From Thermohahella caldifontis (GTDB lineage Bacteria; Pseudomonadota; Gammaproteobacteria; Pseudomonadales; Oleiphilaceae): a stretch of 64,000 nt of DNA. Of the stretch, positions 36,336-43,649 are shown piece after piece (the stretch's first letter is position 1; each line of letters begins with the position of its first letter). The position numbers and the translations under genes are program-made. The notes beneath the pieces were generated by a model. That model saw nothing but the letters and a program-made list of their open reading frames with translations, was not told the origin of the DNA and made no database searches. The DNA is taken from positions 2,790,001 to 2,854,000 of the forward strand of contig NZ_CP154858.1 in the NCBI RefSeq assembly GCF_041153465.1. Direction: 5' to 3'.

Positions 36336-37268
36336 ATGGCTAAAAGTATTCCGCTGCCGCCCATTAAACCTTTGCCGATAAAAGACAGGCTATCAATGAT
36401 CTTCGTGTACTACGGGCGCATTGATGTAAAGGATGGTGCATTTGTTGTTGTCGATGAGGCAAATGGTGAGCGCAAGCACATCCCGGTGGGCTCGGTTGCC
36501 TGCATCATGCTCGAACCGGGTACACGCGTCAGTCACGCTGCAGTCAAGCTTGCGGCCGTGACTGGCACGCTGTTGATCTGGGTAGGTGAAGCCGGAGTAC
36601 GTCTCTACTCCGCTGGCCAGCCTGGCGGTGCCCGCTCTGACAAGCTGCTGTACCAGGCAAAACTGGCTTTGGATGAAACGCTTCGTCTGAAAGTAGTCCG
36701 AAAGATGTTTGAAATCCGGTTTGGAGAACCGGCACCGGAAAGGCGAAGCGTGGATCAGCTAAGGGGTATTGAAGGTGCCCGCGTACGGAAAATGTACGAA
36801 ATGCTGGCCAAACAGTATGGCGTTAAATGGCAGGGAAGACGTTATGACCCGAAAAACTGGGATGCAGGCGATGTGGCCAATCAATGTTTGAGTGCCGCAA
36901 CGTCATGTCTTTACGGTGTTACCGAAGCGGCAGTGCTTGCGGCGGGCTATGCCCCGGCAATCGGTTTTCTGCATAGTGGTAAGCCTTTGTCATTTGTTTA
37001 TGACATAGCAGATTTATTCAAATTTGAAACCGTTGTGCCCGTTGCGTTTAAAATTGCGGCAAAGGCACCTCGCCTGCCTGATCAGGAAGTCCGGATTGCC
37101 TGCCGGGATGTTTTTCGCTCAACCGGACTTCTCAAAAAAATTATTCCCACTATTGAGGAGGTTCTGGCCGCCGGAGGCATAGATCTACCTCCACCACCTG
37201 AAGATGCTCAGCCACCGGCAATCCCCACGCCGCCATCAATCGGTGACGCAGGCCACCGGAGCAAATAA
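36336..37268 (+). CDS. cas1: CRISPR integrase Cas1 (type I-E)
   Basis: A 310-residue Cas1e, the metal-dependent integrase of the spacer-acquisition complex. The type I-E start LPPIKPLPIKDRLSMIFVYYG is clear. Catalytic residues fit E in SAATSCLYGVTEAAVLAAGYAP (Glu), His in IGFLHSGKPLSFVYDIADLFK and the following Asp. The C-terminus is Pro-rich (DLPPPPEDAQPPAIPTPPS). ATG of cas2 follows the stop without a gap. Confidence 0.96.
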   Translation: MAKSIPLPPIKPLPIKDRLSMIFVYYGRIDVKDGAFVVVDEANGERKHIPVGSVACIMLEPGTRVSHAAVKLAAVTGTLLIWVGEAGVRLYSAGQPGGARSDKLLYQAKLALDETLRLKVVRKMFEIRFGEPAPERRSVDQLRGIEGARVRKMYEMLAKQYGVKWQGRRYDPKNWDAGDVANQCLSAATSCLYGVTEAAVLAAGYAPAIGFLHSGKPLSFVYDIADLFKFETVVPVAFKIAAKAPRLPDQEVRIACRDVFRSTGLLKKIIPTIEEVLAAGGIDLPPPPEDAQPPAIPTPPSIGDAGHRSK

Positions 37269-37562
37269 ATGAGTTTTCTAGTTGTGGTGACGGAAAATGT
37301 ACCGCCCCGGCTCCGAGGCCGCTTGGCGATCTGGTTGCTCGAGATCCGTGCAGGAGTGTACGTGGGGGATGTGAGTAAGCGTGTTCGTGAAATGATATGG
37401 CAGCAAGCCTGTGAGTTGGTGGGCGACGGGAATGTCGCCATGGCTTGGGCCACAAATACGGAATCTGGTTTCGATTTTCAGACAGTCGGCCGCAACAGGC
37501 GCGTGCCGGTTGATTATGATGGTTTGAGGCTGGTTTCATTTAAGCCACAAGAGGAAAGCTGA
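37269..37562 (+). CDS. cas2: Cas2 of type I-E
   Basis: A 97-residue Cas2e, the dimeric scaffold between Cas1 dimers in the integrase complex. MSFLVVVTENVPPRLRGRLA, then LEIRAGVYVGDVSKRVREMIW and ATNTESGFDFQTVGRNRR are family-specific. The start is contiguous with the cas1 stop. The CRISPR leader begins right after the stop codon. Confidence 0.95.
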   Translation: MSFLVVVTENVPPRLRGRLAIWLLEIRAGVYVGDVSKRVREMIWQQACELVGDGNVAMAWATNTESGFDFQTVGRNRRVPVDYDGLRLVSFKPQEES

Positions 37563-37633
37563 TCGCTCTTTAAAAAGCTGGTAGATTTTGCAACGGCCAA
37601 AAAAACATTTGGAAACAAGTGTATACTTTTAGA
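37563..37633 (+). promoter_or_regulatory. CRISPR leader
   Basis: The 71 bp between cas2 and the first repeat are AT-rich compared with the surroundings. A TATACT at 37622-37627 sits 7 bases before repeat 1 and is a plausible -10 for the array transcript, but I see no clear -35 at the right distance. A- and T-runs (AAAAAAA, ATTTTG) could include an IHF site; I could not assign one. Confidence 0.6.
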
Positions 37634-39005
37634 GTGTTCCCCGCGCCTGCGGGGATGAACCGCCGGTCTGGTCATTCCGTGACGCGACCGTGCTGTGTTC
37701 CCCGCGCCTGCGGGGATGAACCGCGCGCGCGCCTTGGGGTGCATATTGAGCTGTCGTGTTCCCCGCGCCTGCGGGGATGAACCGTGAAAGAGGTGGACGT
37801 GTCTGGCGCTGATGTGGTGTTCCCCGCGCCTGCGGGGATGAACCGTTATATCGGCAGCGTGGCGCAGGCGCTGGGCGGTGTTCCCCGCGCCTGCGGGGAT
37901 GAACCGGTATTGAAAAACAGGGAGTGGTCGTGGCTTGGGTGTTCCCCGCGCCTGCGGGGATGAACCGCAGAAAACATTTTTGAATTGATGGGCAAACACG
38001 TGTTCCCCGCGCCTGCGGGGATGAACCGCCATAGAAGGCGTTGCTAGAGTTGTTGAAAAAGTGTTCCCCGCGCCTGCGGGGATGAACCGTGCCCAGCGCC
38101 AGCATCAGACTTGTCTTAAATGTGTTCCCCGCGCCTGCGGGGATGAACCGTGTTTGTAGGCTACGATGCGTCAGGACTTGAAGTGTTCCCCGCGCCTGCG
38201 GGGATGAACCGTTTTGTTTCCGGATTAAGAATAATCTCCCGCAGTGTTCCCCGCGCCTGCGGGGATGAACCGCGGAGAAAATCACGATTTTTGAGCGGTG
38301 GGAAGTGTTCCCCGCGCCTGCGGGGATGAACCGAGTGCCTTCAACATTCATTACAGGCTGGAAAAGTGTTCCCCGCGCCTGCGGGGATGAACCGTGAGGC
38401 TATCGAAATGAAATGGTATCAGCGCAGTGTTCCCCGCGCCTGCGGGGATGAACCGGCGAAATTCGCGTGAATACCGGCATCCAGGGCGTGTTCCCCGCGC
38501 CTGCGGGGATGAACCGCAATTTCCCCCATCACAATCATCCTGCTGCTGGTGTTCCCCGCGCCTGCGGGGATGAACCGGCCGGATGATTGGGACTGGTTCC
38601 CAAAATCAGGTGTTCCCCGCGCCTGCGGGGATGAACCGATTCGCGCGGGCTCACATGCTGGCAGAGTATGGTGTTCCCCGCGCCTGCGGGGATGAACCGA
38701 TGTCGGGATGGGGATGGAGGGAACGGACAGAGTGTTCCCCGCGCCTGCGGGGATGAACCGCGATACAGTCGGCCATGTCTGATGCGTCCGGCGTGTTCCC
38801 CGCGCCTGCGGGGATGAACCGCACCAGCTGACAGAAATCGGCAAACGCCTGACCGTGTTCCCCGCGCCTGCGGGGATGAACCGATGTCGGGATGGGGATG
38901 GAGGGAACGGACAGAGTGTTCCCCGCGCCTGCGGGGATGAACCGGTGGAGAGTCTGGACGATGCGCGGGAAAAAACGTGTTCCCCGCGCCTGCGGGGATG
39001 AACCG
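37634..39005 (+). CRISPR. Type I-E CRISPR array, 23 repeats and 22 spacers
   Basis: A 29-base repeat beginning GTGTTCCCCG, with the palindrome CCCCGC-GCCT-GCGGGG and ending ATGAACCG, recurs 23 times with a 61-base period. All copies read as identical, including the last. Spacers are 32 bases except one of 33 (38822-38854). Orientation follows cas2 and the leader, and resembles the E. coli I-E repeat (which ends ATAAACCG). Spacers at 38700-38731 and 38884-38915 are identical. Several long ORFs that cross the array are repeat artefacts. Confidence 0.98.
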
Positions 39006-39020
39006 GATTGGTTCATAAGT

Positions 39021-39045
39021 AAAAAAAGCCGCGCAATGCGCGGCT
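39021..39045 (-). terminator. Strong intrinsic terminator on the minus strand, 3' of the array
   Basis: A perfect 8-bp stem AGCCGCGC / GCGCGGCT with loop ATT (39027-39045), read leftward, is followed by T7 (39027-39021). On the plus strand it is preceded, not followed, by the A/T run, so it would not end the CRISPR transcript efficiently. It would end a leftward transcript from the 39.1-39.2 kb region before it enters the array. Confidence 0.75.
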
Positions 39046-39170
39046 CAAAGTAGCAAGGTAAGTTCACCATTCCGGTGAAGCGGACTAGTTCAGAGACACT
39101 AATCAACGCGATCTATTCTGCACATTTGTCTGGTTTTCCAGAAGGTCATCAGTCCGGCTAAAAACGGTCA
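39021..39170 (-). ncRNA. Candidate structured small RNA ending at the minus-strand terminator
   Basis: Three further inverted repeats precede the terminator when read leftward: GTCCGG...CCGGAC (39179-39152, 16-base loop), TCTGG-AAAA-CCAGA (39142-39129) and TTCACC-GGAAT-GGTGAA (39079-39063). None is explained by a coding gene. An ideal FNR box lies just upstream (39198-39211) and CAGAAT-like -10s are present, so a regulated leftward RNA of roughly 100-150 bases is plausible. The 5' end is a guess, and the first inverted repeat may be an operator rather than part of the RNA. Confidence 0.35.
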
Positions 39171-39197
39171 TTTCCGGACAACAGGTTTGGGAATGGG

Positions 39198-39239
39198 TTG
39201 ATATACATCAAAATGAGACGGGCATCACAGGTGTACACT
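39198..39239 (+). promoter_or_regulatory. FNR/ANR-type class II promoter
   Basis: TTGAT-ATAC-ATCAA (39198-39211) is a perfect match to the FNR/ANR consensus TTGAT-N4-ATCAA. Its centre is 32 bases from the centre of a TACACT -10 hexamer (39234-39239), which is exactly the spacing of activator-dependent class II FNR promoters (site centred at -41.5). Transcription would start near 39246, just before a GGAGAG ribosome site and a short ORF. The box is palindromic and could also act leftward. Confidence 0.72.
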
Positions 39240-39265
39240 GTGCGCATTCGGACTGGAGAGATGTC

Positions 39266-39352
39266 ATGATGCCACAAGAAGACGAAGGCTTGGGGTTGCG
39301 GGCGGTGCTGTGGGCGTCCGTCGTGCTGGTGTTTACGGTGACCCTGCTCTGA
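39266..39352 (+). CDS. 28-residue single-pass membrane protein under an FNR-type promoter
   Basis: A small ORF (29 codons with stop) with GGAGAG five bases before its ATG. It encodes an acidic N-terminus, MMPQEDEGLGLR, and one hydrophobic helix AVLWASVVLVFTVTLL that ends at the stop codon. Size, topology and anaerobic-type promoter recall small respiratory-complex subunits such as CydX or CcoM, but there is no sequence identity that I can point to and no oxidase gene in the window. Could also be a toxin-like or leader peptide. The support is promoter, ribosome site and composition, not homology. Confidence 0.55.
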   Translation: MMPQEDEGLGLRAVLWASVVLVFTVTLL

Positions 39353-39379
39353 ACTGAACAAATCCTGTTCAATTCTAGG

Positions 39380-39407
39380 TTGTAAAGCCTAGGCGCTTCA
39401 CTAGAAT
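39380..39407 (+). promoter_or_regulatory. Sigma-70-type promoter for the AraC-family gene
   Basis: TTGTAA (39380-39385) and TAGAAT (39402-39407) are separated by 16 bases, with the start codon 41 bases downstream. The -10 overlaps an inverted repeat CACT-AGAAT-AGTG, a possible autoregulatory site. Confidence 0.55.
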
Positions 39408-39447
39408 AGTGCAAAAGCTCTAACTGAGCTCTGGCACGGAGTGAAGC

Positions 39448-40491
39448 ATGACAGTGGATGCAGGCCGGAAATGGGTGGCCGCCAGCGACGAGATGATTCT
39501 TGCCCATTACGGCGAAGTCCTGCGGCAGCTGGTGGTCGAGCGCGTGGGCAGTGACGAGGCGCTGCTGGAAGGCACGGGCATCGAGCGCCACATGCTGACC
39601 GACGATCATCACGGACTCACCTATGCCCAGTACATGGCGCTGGCCCGCAATGCACTGCGGGTCACGGGGGATCCGGCGCTGGGCCTCGAATACGGTCTGC
39701 GGCTCACCCCCCTGACCCATGGCGCCCTGGGGCAGGCCACGCTGAGTGCCCCGTCCATCCGCGTGGCGTTGCAGCTTCTGGAACGCTATTACCGCACACG
39801 TCTGTCTCCCGTCACCTTCCGGTTCTTCGAGGAAGGGGACGATGCGGTGATCCAGATTGACGTTCAGCTCAACCTGGGCGACCTCACGCCGTTTCTCATC
39901 GAAACCCTGTTCGGCACCCTGCTGGCGGTCAACCGTCTGCTGTTCGGCGACAAGCTCAGCCGCGACGGCCGCTGCCTGCTGGCCTATCCGGAGCCTCCCT
40001 ATGCCGACCGCTACCGCAAGTTCGGCAAGGTGGAATTCGGCATGGGCGTCAACCAGCTCCGCTTCCGGCGCGAGTTTCTCGACCTGCCCATGGTCATGGC
40101 CAACGAGGCGGTCAAGAATCTGGCGGTGCAGCAGTGCGAGGAAGAGCTGCGTGCGGTGGAGGCCCGGCATCGCTCGCCCGTGGTGGCCCGCGTCAAGGCC
40201 ATGATCGAAGCTGCCGAGACCCTGCCCAGCATGGAGGACGTGGCCCGCAAGCTGGGTGTCACGGACCGGACGCTGCGCCGCCAGTTGCAGCAATATGGTC
40301 TGACCTATCAGGAACTCATTGCCGACTACCGCCATCAGCAGGCCTGCCGTCTGTTGCGTGAAAGCCGGCTTACCATCGAGCAGATTGCCTGGGAGCTGGG
40401 CTATGCCGACCCCTCCAACTTCGGCCGTGCCTTCCGCAAGTGGGAGGGCATGAGTCCCAAGGCCTATCGCCGGCAGGCCCGGGCGAACTGA
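39448..40491 (+). CDS. AraC-family regulator with Arabinose_bd-type (OruR/ArgR-like) N-terminal domain
   Basis: A 347-residue regulator. Residues about 15-215 match the PF12625-type sensory domain seen in OruR-like and MmsR-like regulators (HGALGQATLSAPSIRVALQL is characteristic). The C-terminal 80 residues contain two helix-turn-helix motifs: LPSMEDVARKLGVTDRTLRR and LTIEQIAWELGYADPSNFGR followed by FRKWEGMSPKAYRR. CACGGAG precedes the ATG. Targets are unknown; the next gene, 109 bp downstream, has several inverted TTGTGT half-sites in front of it. Divergent partner genes are absent, so no pathway can be inferred. Confidence 0.9.
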   Translation: MTVDAGRKWVAASDEMILAHYGEVLRQLVVERVGSDEALLEGTGIERHMLTDDHHGLTYAQYMALARNALRVTGDPALGLEYGLRLTPLTHGALGQATLSAPSIRVALQLLERYYRTRLSPVTFRFFEEGDDAVIQIDVQLNLGDLTPFLIETLFGTLLAVNRLLFGDKLSRDGRCLLAYPEPPYADRYRKFGKVEFGMGVNQLRFRREFLDLPMVMANEAVKNLAVQQCEEELRAVEARHRSPVVARVKAMIEAAETLPSMEDVARKLGVTDRTLRRQLQQYGLTYQELIADYRHQQACRLLRESRLTIEQIAWELGYADPSNFGRAFRKWEGMSPKAYRRQARAN

Positions 40492-40506
40492 AAATTTTTT
40501 CTCCTG

Positions 40507-40587
40507 TTGTGTCAACCGCGCGCCGGCCGGTGCGTTGGTAAGGGTACACAATGGCTGTTGTGTCCCGACTCAGACCTGAACACACAA
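40507..40587. promoter_or_regulatory. Cluster of TTGTGT/ACACAA half-sites upstream of the DUF4382-ECF operon
   Basis: A perfect palindrome ACACAA-TGGCTG-TTGTGT occupies 40546-40563. Further half-sites are TTGTGT at 40507-40512 and ACACAA at 40582-40587. Four copies in 81 bp just before the ribosome site (AAGGAGA) of the lipoprotein gene suggest an operator array, possibly for the adjacent AraC regulator, or repeats of the ECF promoter. Confidence 0.45.
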
Positions 40588-40600
40588 CAAGGAGAACATC

Positions 40601-42454
40601 ATGAACACCCTGACACGTACACTCTGGTCAGCCAGCCGCTGGCTGATGGCAGCCGGGCTGGGCGCCACCCTGCTCACCGGCTGCGGCGGCAGTGCCGGCA
40701 CCTCCGGCACCTCCGGTAGTGCCACGGAAGAAGGCACCCTGACGGTCAGTCTGACGGACGCGGAAGGTGACTTCCTCGGCTATACCGTCACCGTCAGCTC
40801 CCTGAAGCTTACGCGCGCCAATGGCGATACGGTGGAAACCGTGCCCAATGCCACACGGGTGGACTTCGCCCAGTATACGGATCTTTCCGAGTTCTTCACC
40901 ATTGCCAGCGTACCGGTGGGCAACTATACCGGTGCCGAGCTGCGGCTGGACTACAGCGATGCAGAGATCATCATTCAGGATGAAAACGGTCAGGCCCTGG
41001 AAGCCGAGGCCGTGGATGCGGACGGCAATCCCGTTACCACGCTGAATGTGCACATCGACTTCAATGACGGCAAGCTGCTCAAGGTCCGGCCCGGTGTGCC
41101 GGCAGCCATGATGGTGGATTTTGACCTGGATGCCAGTAACCGGATTGTCTCCACGTCGCCGGCCAAGGTGCAGGTGGAGCCCTTCCTGATCGCGGATCTG
41201 GAGCTGGATGAGGAGAAGGTGCACCGTGCCCGCGGTCTGCTTGGAGAGGTGAATACGGACGATCGGCAGTTCACGCTGAAGGTGCGTCCGTTCCACGTGC
41301 GGTTGCACCATTTCGGCAACCTGACCATTCAGGTGGATGACAGCACCCATTATGAAATCAATGGTGTGGCCAGCGAGGGTGCTGCGGGTCTGAGTGCCCT
41401 GGCCGTGCTGGATGCCCGGACACCGGTGGTGGCGGAAGGCACTATCACGTCCGGTCAGGGTTTCCGGGCCACCCAGGTGCTGGCCGGCAGCAGTGTACCC
41501 TGGGCCAACAAGGACTATGTCCAGGGCACGGTCATCGGCCGCAGCGGTAACACGCTCAGGGTGCGCGGCTTTGCGGTGAACCGGGATGATGGCTATGCCG
41601 TCTTCAACTCCGATCTGACCGTGAATCTGGATACGGACGTGCGTGTGACCCGGGTGGGCACCACCGACACCCTGCTCAATACGGATGACATTTCCGTCGG
41701 TGCCGGCATCACCGCACTCGGCACGCTGAGTGGGACGGGGGATGATCTGGTGCTGGACACCTCCGCAGATGACGATCTGGTTCGCCAGTGGCCCACCACC
41801 CTCAAGGGACGGGTCAATACCGCCGGGCCGCTGGAAGTGGATGTGGACTTCATCAACGGCCGTCGTGCGAAAATCTTTGATTTCTCCGGGACGGGCGTGA
41901 CGTCCGGTGAGGATTCCGACCCGGCGCACTATGCCATTGACACCGGCAGCCTGACATTGAGCACCATCGGCCTCAATGACATCATCAAGGTGAAGGGCTA
42001 TCCGGTCGCCTTCGGCACGGCAGGGTCAGAGGATTTCACGGCAATTTCCGTGATTGACCTGAACACGGACATCCGCGGTGCCGGTGTGGGCGTTCGCTGG
42101 AGTGGCGAGAGCAGCGGTCAGGTCACCAGTGCCAGCGACTCGGAACTGGTGCTGGATGTGAGCGGTGCGGCAGAAGCCCGCCTGAAGGTGGCCGGTGTGG
42201 ATGTGGGCCTGGATACGTCGGTGGAGACCCTGACGTTGCGCGCACTGGCCGCCAGCGGCAAAGGACGCTACGCTGTGAAAACACGCGGTGTCCACGGCAT
42301 TCAGATGTTCCACAGCCTGACGGATCTGGCCGACGAGATCACGGCCCGGCAGGCGGAAGGGCAGAAACTGATTGCACTGTTCAGCCATGGCCGCTATACG
42401 GGCGAGGTGAACACGCTGGAAACCGCCAACATCACACTGCTGTTTGAACGTTGA
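40601..42454 (+). CDS. DUF4382 domain-containing lipoprotein
   Basis: A 617-residue outer-envelope lipoprotein candidate. The signal peptide ends in the lipobox LLTGCGGS (Cys28). A Gly/Ser/Thr linker leads to a DUF4382 domain (about residues 44-200: TLTVSLTDAEGDFLGYTVTV, SVPVGNYTGAELRLDY, VDFDLDASNRIV). The rest consists of beta-rich repeats resembling DUF5666-type units (GLLGEVNTDDRQFTLKVR, VQGTVIGRSGNTLRVRGFAV, LKGRVNTAGPLEVDVDFING). Strongly acidic and probably Ca2+- or surface-binding, which is inference. It is the first gene of an operon with an ECF sigma factor; a strong hairpin separates it from the next gene. Confidence 0.88.
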   Translation: MNTLTRTLWSASRWLMAAGLGATLLTGCGGSAGTSGTSGSATEEGTLTVSLTDAEGDFLGYTVTVSSLKLTRANGDTVETVPNATRVDFAQYTDLSEFFTIASVPVGNYTGAELRLDYSDAEIIIQDENGQALEAEAVDADGNPVTTLNVHIDFNDGKLLKVRPGVPAAMMVDFDLDASNRIVSTSPAKVQVEPFLIADLELDEEKVHRARGLLGEVNTDDRQFTLKVRPFHVRLHHFGNLTIQVDDSTHYEINGVASEGAAGLSALAVLDARTPVVAEGTITSGQGFRATQVLAGSSVPWANKDYVQGTVIGRSGNTLRVRGFAVNRDDGYAVFNSDLTVNLDTDVRVTRVGTTDTLLNTDDISVGAGITALGTLSGTGDDLVLDTSADDDLVRQWPTTLKGRVNTAGPLEVDVDFINGRRAKIFDFSGTGVTSGEDSDPAHYAIDTGSLTLSTIGLNDIIKVKGYPVAFGTAGSEDFTAISVIDLNTDIRGAGVGVRWSGESSGQVTSASDSELVLDVSGAAEARLKVAGVDVGLDTSVETLTLRALAASGKGRYAVKTRGVHGIQMFHSLTDLADEITARQAEGQKLIALFSHGRYTGEVNTLETANITLLFER

Positions 42455-42459
42455 CACAT

Positions 42460-42476
42460 GGGGGGCATTGCCCCCC
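42460..42476 (+). promoter_or_regulatory. GC hairpin between the DUF4382 gene and the ECF sigma gene
   Basis: GGGGGGC-ATT-GCCCCCC forms a 7-bp all-G/C stem 6 bases after the lipoprotein stop codon and only 14 bases before the sigma-factor ATG. There is no T-tract, so it is more likely an attenuating, processing or 3'-protecting element that sets the ratio of lipoprotein to sigma factor. Confidence 0.5.
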
Positions 42477-42490
42477 CGGTACGGAGTGCC

Positions 42491-43018
42491 ATGAACCGGT
42501 TTCTGGCATCAATCGAAAAGAAGGCGTACAACATGGCCCTGATGGCTACTGGACATCGCGAGGATGCGCTGGACATTGTGCAGGATGCCATGCTGACCTT
42601 GGTGCGCCGTTATGGCGACCGGCCACGGGACGAATGGAAGCCGCTCTTTTACCGGATTCTCAACAACCGCATCATGGACCACTACCGGCGCAGCAAGGTG
42701 CGCCGGATCATGGGGGGCTGGCGTGACTGGTTCCGCCACCATGACGAGGAAGACGGACCTGAGCCCGGACCCGACGCGGTGGCCGGCCCGTCGCCCGATC
42801 CGGCCCGGCAACTGGAAAGCGAGCAGGCGCTGGACAGGCTGGCGGAGGTGATCCGGGAATTGCCGCCCCGGCAGCAGCAGGCCTTTCTGCTGCGCACGCT
42901 GGAGGGCATGGATGTGCGGGAAACCGCAGCGGCCATGGGGTGCAGTGAAGGCAGCGTCAAGACGCATCTGTCGCGCGCCATGCAACATCTGAACACACGA
43001 ATGGAGGGTTGGCTATGA
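42491..43018 (+). CDS. ECF-type RNA polymerase sigma factor
   Basis: A 175-residue sigma-70 family protein of the ECF group. Region 2: YNMALMATGHREDALDIVQD, AMLTLVRRYGDRPRDEWKPLFYRILNNRIMDHYRR (in part: RILNNRIMDHYRRSK). A Pro/Asp-rich linker with a long insert (DEEDGPEPGPDAVAGPSPDP) precedes region 4, LPPRQQQAFLLRTLEGMDVR with AAMGCSEGSVKTHLSRAMQHL. Start at the ATG 4 bases after ACGGAG; an in-frame upstream start lies inside the hairpin. Overlaps the next gene by ATGA, the usual coupling with an anti-sigma factor. Confidence 0.92.
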   Translation: MNRFLASIEKKAYNMALMATGHREDALDIVQDAMLTLVRRYGDRPRDEWKPLFYRILNNRIMDHYRRSKVRRIMGGWRDWFRHHDEEDGPEPGPDAVAGPSPDPARQLESEQALDRLAEVIRELPPRQQQAFLLRTLEGMDVRETAAAMGCSEGSVKTHLSRAMQHLNTRMEGWL

Positions 43019-43404
43019 CCCACCACGATGAACAGTCATCAGCGAAGCTGGAGGCCCTGGCCAGCAGGCTTGACCGGGAGCTGGATGCAGAAACCGCCGC
43101 AGAACTGGCCCGTATCCGACGCGTGGCTGCCGCTGAATGGGCGGTACGGCAGAGCCGGCCGGCGCCCCGGGGATGGTGGCCGGCGGGACTGGCCACGGCA
43201 GCCGTTCTGGTGCTGGCCGTGGCTGTCACTCTGTGGCCTGCGCGCGAGACAGACGGCCCGGATGGTGAAACCCTGGCACTGCTGGCGTCGGATCTGCCGG
43301 CCATGATGGAGCCGGTTCTGCTGGAAGAGATGGACGAACTGATGCTCATGGATGCGGAAGCACTCCTGCTTGAGGAGGCGGATGAAGGGGATAACCCGGC
43401 ATGA
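43015..43404 (+). CDS. Probable anti-sigma factor, single-pass membrane protein
   Basis: A 129-residue protein: an N-terminal helical region (LEALASRLDRELDAETAAEL), one transmembrane helix (about residues 50-70, GLATAAVLVLAVAVTLW) and an acidic, Leu/Met-rich C-terminal part (LLEEMDELMLMDAEALLLEE). The position directly after and overlapping an ECF sigma gene, plus one membrane span, suggests an anti-sigma factor; some betaproteobacterial equivalents are DUF3619. No zinc-binding HXXXCXXC is present. Homology not demonstrated. Confidence 0.62.
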   Translation: MTHHDEQSSAKLEALASRLDRELDAETAAELARIRRVAAAEWAVRQSRPAPRGWWPAGLATAAVLVLAVAVTLWPARETDGPDGETLALLASDLPAMMEPVLLEEMDELMLMDAEALLLEEADEGDNPA

Positions 43405-43649
43405 GGTGGCCCGCCGCGGTGTTGTGGGGCTGTCTCATGCTGCAGGCAGTCCAGCCGGCCCGGGCGGATGAGTCCGCCGACGAGATGCCGGACCTGGACA
43501 TGCTGATTTTTCTGGGGGAAATGGTGGCCAGTGGTGACCAGTGGCTCGACCCCCGTGATGTGGAAGAACTGGAATCGCTGGCTGGTGACGACACCCCCGA
43601 CGCGGGTGAGGCGGCACCGGCAGAGGAGGCGCAGACCGATGCGAATTGA
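43401..43649 (+). CDS. Hypothetical small acidic exported protein
   Basis: An 82-residue protein with a likely signal peptide (WPAAVLWGCLMLQAVQPARA, cut before DESADE). The mature 60 residues are very acidic and contain LDMLIFLGEMVASGDQWLDP, which resembles the acidic C-terminal part of the preceding protein. It overlaps both neighbours (ATGA upstream, 11 bases downstream), so it is translated as part of the ECF unit. Function unknown. Confidence 0.6.
   Translation: MRWPAAVLWGCLMLQAVQPARADESADEMPDLDMLIFLGEMVASGDQWLDPRDVEELESLAGDDTPDAGEAAPAEEAQTDAN

Noticed and set aside
37514..39106. Long minus-strand ORFs across the CRISPR array with recurrent RFIPAGAGNT and VHPRRRGEH peptides
   Set aside because: These are translations of the CRISPR repeat in successive frames (61-base period), a known annotation artefact, not proteins.
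39698..39760. Possible toxin-antitoxin or abortive-infection genes next to the CRISPR locus
   Set aside because: The downstream genes are an AraC regulator and a DUF4382 unit; no toxin-like domain could be supported.
39208..40551. 447-residue minus-strand ORF opposite the AraC gene
   Set aside because: It mirrors the codon structure of a well-supported AraC-family gene; composition is Gln/His/Gly-rich as in typical shadow frames and no domain is recognisable.
40628..41929. 433-residue minus-strand ORF opposite the DUF4382 gene
   Set aside because: The plus-strand gene has a lipobox, a ribosome site and recognised domains; the opposite ORF has none.
43015..43404. Zinc-binding anti-sigma (ZAS) motif in the probable anti-sigma factor
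   Set aside because: There is no HXXXCXXC, and the protein has no cysteines; the anti-sigma call rests on position and topology only.
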